Positions 60,702 through 64,000 of a stretch of 64,000 bases of DNA are shown one piece after another. This stretch comes from SHZI01 sp963698405. GTDB lineage: Bacteria; Pseudomonadota; Gammaproteobacteria; Steroidobacterales; GCA-2729495. The stretch's first letter is position 1, and each line of letters opens with the position of its first letter. The translations under genes and the position numbers were made by a program. Location: NCBI GenBank assembly GCA_963698405.1, contig CAVOQT010000003.1:1-64000 (forward strand). The letters are read 5' to 3'. A model generated the notes under the pieces. The model saw nothing but the letters and a program-made list of their open reading frames with translations. It had not been told where the DNA came from and ran no database searches.

Positions 60702-61133
60702 CTATTTGACGACCTTCAGACTCGGGCGACGCGGTGGCGGCACGACCGGATCAGGCTCCGGATCGCCGGGCGCCGGGTTGGCAGCTGCCTCGTATTCATC
60801 GGGCGGAAAGACGAGTCCCTCGCCGCTCTCCCGCGCATAGATCCCGAGCACTGCAGGCAAGGGAATGAGCACGCGGCGTGCAGCCCCGCCAAAGCGCGCG
60901 TCAAAGCTGATGTCGTCGTTGCTCATCAGCAGATTGCTGGTTGCGGAGTAGCTGAGATTGAGCGTGATCCGGCCTTCCTGAATATGCTCTTCAGGCACGG
61001 CAACACCGGGACACGCCGCATCGACAACCACATATGGGGTCTGGTTGTTGTCGATCATCCACTGGTGCAGCGCCCGCAGCAGATACGGACGTTTGGGTGG
61101 CAGAGCAGGTTTCGGGACAGTCGGCTCGGTCAC
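60702..61133 (-). CDS. sspB: ClpXP protease specificity-enhancing factor SspB
   Basis: 143 residues from GTG 61133. Core LLRALHQWMIDNNQTPYVVVDA, VPEEHIQEGRITLNLSYSA and IYARESGEGLVF, a Pro-rich linker, and the ClpX-binding tail RPSLKVVK. It delivers ssrA-tagged proteins to ClpXP. The upstream longer reading has no homology. It is 16 bases downstream of sspA. Confidence 0.93.
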   Translation of the reverse strand: MTEPTVPKPALPPKRPYLLRALHQWMIDNNQTPYVVVDAACPGVAVPEEHIQEGRITLNLSYSATSNLLMSNDDISFDARFGGAARRVLIPLPAVLGIYARESGEGLVFPPDEYEAAANPAPGDPEPDPVVPPPRRPSLKVVK

Positions 61134-61149
61134 TACGGGTAACGCAGAC

Positions 61150-61752
61150 TTACTGCCGCATCTCGCGTTCTGCCTCGGTGAGGCTCTCACGAAAGGACCG
61201 CGTGGCAAAAATCCGGTCCATATACTTGCGGATCGGCTGTGCGGCGCTGCCATTCAACTCTATACCCAGCAGCGGCAGGCGCCACAGCACCGGAGAAATA
61301 CTGGCATCTACCAGCGAGAATTCATCGCTCAGAAAGAATCTCTTCGCGGCAAATATCTCGGCACTCGACAACAGACTTTCCTGCAGGACCTTGCGCGCCT
61401 GGGCCGTCTGCTTGCGGTCGCCCGGGTTCTCGATCTGATCGACCACGGTGTACCAGTCCCTCTCGACCCGATAGAGGGCAAGCCGGACATGCGCCCGACT
61501 GACCGGATCAACCGGCATCAGTGGCGGGTGAGGAAAGCGCTCATCAAGGTATTCCATGATCACGCGTGAGTCATACAGCACCAGCCCGCGATCAACCAGC
61601 GTGGGCACACTGTGATAGGGATTGAGATCGAGCAGATCTTCCGGGAGATCCGCCCCGTCGACATTCACGATGTCGATGCCGATACCCTTCTCAGCCAGCA
61701 CGATACGCGTGCGATGGCTTTGAATTGCGGTAGGGCTGGCATAGAGCGTCAT
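61150..61752 (-). CDS. sspA: stringent starvation protein A
   Basis: 200 residues from ATG 61752 (MTLYASPTAIQSHRTRIVL), GST fold: VDGADLPEDLLDLNPYHSVPTLVDRGLVLYDSRVI in the thioredoxin part and SLVDASISPVLWRLP in the helical part. SspA binds RNA polymerase under starvation. Part of the petABC-sspAB order. Confidence 0.95.
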   Translation of the reverse strand: MTLYASPTAIQSHRTRIVLAEKGIGIDIVNVDGADLPEDLLDLNPYHSVPTLVDRGLVLYDSRVIMEYLDERFPHPPLMPVDPVSRAHVRLALYRVERDWYTVVDQIENPGDRKQTAQARKVLQESLLSSAEIFAAKRFFLSDEFSLVDASISPVLWRLPLLGIELNGSAAQPIRKYMDRIFATRSFRESLTEAEREMRQ

Positions 61753-61907
61753 GGCCGCTCGCCTGCCTGGCCCCACACCAGTACTGCTCCAATCATCTGT
61801 CACGGGCTAATCCTCTTGCCGGAGTTCCGGGCATCCGTGATGAGCGAGTCAAACAAATCCCGGCGGCCGCCGGAGCGCCAGGACAGACAAGGAACGCGAA
61901 TCCGTAA

Positions 61908-62684
61908 TTACTTGACGTCTCGCCAGATCTCCCGCTTGAGGAGATAGGCAAGTATCAGGAATACCACCAGAAACACCATGACCAGAATCCCCAGGTTCTG
62001 GCGCTTCTGCTTCATGGGTTCGCCAATGTAATCGAGGAAATTCACTGTATCCCGGACGAACTCATCATACTCGGCAGCCGTCATGGTGCCGGGTATGACC
62101 TGCTCAAAGCTGTCGAAGACATGCTGAACGGTACCGTTTACCTCGGCTTCCCTGAAGATCGCCTGCTGGGTGCCCTGCAGATCTGCCAAAACGTGCGGCA
62201 TGCTGGCACCCGGCAACATCAGGTTGTTTACACCGGTAAATCGCGAGGGATCCAGATAGAAGGAACGCAGAAAGTTGTACAGATAATCCGGCCCCTTGGA
62301 GCGCGCAATCAGCGAGAGATCCGGCGGCATCAGGCCAAACCAGCGCTGCCCGTCCTCATCACGCATGGCGATTTCCATGGTTTCGGTCGGCTTGCTGGCC
62401 GCAAACATCAGATTCCTGACCACCTGGTCTTCGGACATGTGCAGATCACGGGCCAACTGGTTGTAACGGACATACTTCGCAGAGTGACAGCCTGCACAGT
62501 AGTTGACGAAGTTGCCCGCCCCCCGCTGCAGCGAGGCGACATTGCTGATGTCGTTGTTGGCTGCATCATGCAGACCACCCCCGCCACCAGCGGCAAAAGC
62601 CGTACCCAGGGCCAGAAAAGCCAACAACCCTGTAAATCCGGCGAGACCTGACTGCAACTTGCGATTCATGGATTTGCTCATCAT
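61908..62684 (-). CDS. petC: ubiquinol-cytochrome c reductase, cytochrome c1 subunit
   Basis: 258 residues. Signal/anchor at the N-terminus, haem-binding CAGCHSAKYVRY (CxxCH), the axial Met in MLPGASMPHVLA region, and a C-terminal transmembrane helix (LGILVMVFLVVFLILAYLLKREIW) typical of cytochrome c1. It follows petB after five bases. Confidence 0.95.
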   Translation of the reverse strand: MMSKSMNRKLQSGLAGFTGLLAFLALGTAFAAGGGGGLHDAANNDISNVASLQRGAGNFVNYCAGCHSAKYVRYNQLARDLHMSEDQVVRNLMFAASKPTETMEIAMRDEDGQRWFGLMPPDLSLIARSKGPDYLYNFLRSFYLDPSRFTGVNNLMLPGASMPHVLADLQGTQQAIFREAEVNGTVQHVFDSFEQVIPGTMTAAEYDEFVRDTVNFLDYIGEPMKQKRQNLGILVMVFLVVFLILAYLLKREIWRDVK

Positions 62685-62689
62685 GGCGA

Positions 62690-63955
62690 TCAGTGGTGCC
62701 CGTGGTAAACGACGCGGTCCGGAACCGGCTTGGTCTGTTCACGCGAGGTATACAGCGGCATCAGGAGGAAGAACGCAAAGTAGACAATGCCGAAGAATCG
62801 CGCAGCGTAGACAAACAGCGTGGTGACAGGCTGCATCCCGAGATAGCCGAGCGCAAGGAAGCTGACGGTGAAGGCGCCAAGCGCCAACTTGTACTGCCAG
62901 CCGCGATAGCGGATCGACTTTACCTTGCAGCGATCCAGCCAGGGCAGCAGGAACAGGAACACGATGGCCATGGCCATCAGGAACGCGCCCCAACCCTTGC
63001 TCGGCACCGCACGCAGGATTGCGTAGAACGGCGTGAAGTACCACACCGGCGCAATATGCTCCGGCGTCTTCAGCATGTTGGCCGGCTCAAAGTTCGCATG
63101 TTCGAGGAAATAGCCACCCATTTCCGGTGCGAAGAAGATCACCGCACAGAACGCGATCGCAAAGATGATGATGGCCACCAGATCCTTGGCCGTATGAAAA
63201 GGATGAAAGGCGACGCCATCCAGCGGTATGCCATCCGGACCCTTCTTCTTCTTGATCTCGATGCCATCCGGATTCAGTGAACCGGTGGTATGCAGCGCGA
63301 GGATGTGCACTACGGCAAGAATCATCAGCGCAAGCGGTACGGCGATCACATGCAGTGCGAAGAAGCGGTTCAGGGTGATATCGGAGATGAAGTAATCTCC
63401 CCGGATCCATTCGACGATTGCATCACCAATCACAGGTATCGCACCGAACAGCGACACAATGACCTGTGCACCCCAGTAGGACATCTGGCCCCACGGCAGC
63501 AGATAGCCGGTAAATGCCTGCGCCATCAGTGCCACATAGAGCAGCATGCCGATGACCCACAGCAGTTCGCGCGGCGACTTGTAGGAACCGTACATCAGGG
63601 CACGGAACATGTGCAGGTATACGACGATGAAGAATGCCGAGGCGCCAGTGGAATGCATGTAGCGGATCAGCCAGCCCCACTCGACGTCGCGCATGATGTA
63701 TTCAACAGACGCAAACGCATCCTCAGCCGATGGCTTGTAGCTCATGGTCAGGTAGATACCGGTCACCACCTGCAGGATCAGCACCAGCAGAGCAAGCACA
63801 CCGAACACATACCAGGCATTGAAGTTCTTGGCTGCGTAATACTCGGTGACATGCTCCTTCATCATGGCCGTCAGGGGGAAACGTTCATCGACCCAGTCGA
63901 TGAACTGGGCAAAGCGCCCACCCTGGCCTGTGGCCCCGGTACGTACCGCGCTCAT
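62690..63955 (-). CDS. petB: ubiquinol-cytochrome c reductase, cytochrome b subunit
   Basis: 421 residues with eight to nine transmembrane helices. Qo-site motifs are in QMSYWGAQVIVSL and the PEWY-type region reads APVWYFTPFYAILRAVP. The bis-haem His pairs are in HSTGASAFFIVVYLHMFRALMYG and FALHVIAVPLALMILAVVHILALH (first halves quoted). Overlaps the petA end by four bases. Confidence 0.96.
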   Translation of the reverse strand: MSAVRTGATGQGGRFAQFIDWVDERFPLTAMMKEHVTEYYAAKNFNAWYVFGVLALLVLILQVVTGIYLTMSYKPSAEDAFASVEYIMRDVEWGWLIRYMHSTGASAFFIVVYLHMFRALMYGSYKSPRELLWVIGMLLYVALMAQAFTGYLLPWGQMSYWGAQVIVSLFGAIPVIGDAIVEWIRGDYFISDITLNRFFALHVIAVPLALMILAVVHILALHTTGSLNPDGIEIKKKKGPDGIPLDGVAFHPFHTAKDLVAIIIFAIAFCAVIFFAPEMGGYFLEHANFEPANMLKTPEHIAPVWYFTPFYAILRAVPSKGWGAFLMAMAIVFLFLLPWLDRCKVKSIRYRGWQYKLALGAFTVSFLALGYLGMQPVTTLFVYAARFFGIVYFAFFLLMPLYTSREQTKPVPDRVVYHGHH

Positions 63956-64000
63956 GCGTCTGCTCCCGTGTCTTCGCCGACAATAATCACGCTATCCCCA
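63952..64000 (-). CDS. petA: Rieske iron-sulfur subunit of the bc1 complex (C-terminal codons only)
   Basis: The last codons read DSVIIVGEDTGADA and stop at 63952, the conserved C-terminus of gammaproteobacterial Rieske proteins. The TGA overlaps the petB ATG as ATGA. The remainder lies beyond the window. Confidence 0.8.
   Translation of the reverse strand, partial: GDSVIIVGEDTGADA

Overview
The window is a 64 kb piece of a GC-rich gammaproteobacterial chromosome. Proteobacterial markers are a type IV pilus operon under PilSR control, an LpxC gene (Gram-negative outer membrane), a MurE with the DNPR signature of meso-diaminopimelate peptidoglycan, SspA/SspB, ZapD, LpoA, DiaA and a cytochrome bc1 complex. 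The neighbourhoods (sucCD beside pilSR, pilABCD-coaE-zapD-mutT-secA running into the division cluster) resemble Xanthomonadales, Nevskiales and Steroidobacterales relatives. I cannot name a genus.

Layout. 1-4.5 kb: leftward glycosyltransferase, cinA, recA, recX and the 5' part of alaS. 4.6-5.3 kb: a HigBA-type toxin-antitoxin pair with its own promoter and palindromic operator. 5.3-9.4 kb: mutS rightward, facing a leftward short-chain dehydrogenase and alpha/beta hydrolase. 9.4-16.3 kb: leftward aspS, fmdB-like zinc ribbon, clpB (with a heat-shock promoter), pgeF and rluD; bamD diverges rightward. 17.2-21 kb: leftward sucC-sucD-nadE. 21.2-31.7 kb: pilS, pilR, pilA (sigma-54 promoter), an integral-membrane sulfatase-superfamily enzyme, an orphan antitoxin, pilB, pilC, pilD. 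31.7-38.7 kb: coaE, zapD, mutT, secA, an M23 peptidase, dciA, lpxC. 38.9-56.6 kb: the complete dcw cluster, transcribed leftward from mraZ to ftsZ, mostly with 4-8 base overlaps. 56.9-57.3 kb: RNase P RNA. 57.4-61.8 kb: rsmI, lpoA, yraN, diaA, sspB, sspA. 61.9-64 kb: petC, petB and the last codons of petA.

The most unusual feature is a family of short palindromic repeats (23-base arms, two main classes and a minor variant) found at eleven places. The arm differences are compensatory, so the hairpin is preserved. Most copies start within about 25 bases of a stop codon, and in several genes the stop codon is the TAG of the repeat itself. One complete palindrome (34-base arms) lies in frame inside pilR, adding an Ala-rich linker between the AAA+ and helix-turn-helix domains; a single arm is translated inside the M23 peptidase. 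I see no REP-associated transposase here.

The first 11.3 kb carry at least seven apparent single-base frame disruptions (recX, mutS four times, the dehydrogenase, the hydrolase, probably fmdB), nearly all of the +1 type. After that point I see none. This looks more like local consensus error than decay, but if real, mutS would be lost. A sulfatase-superfamily transferase between pilA and pilB, with Thr where sulfatases carry the modified Cys, is the best candidate for an undescribed pilus-linked function.
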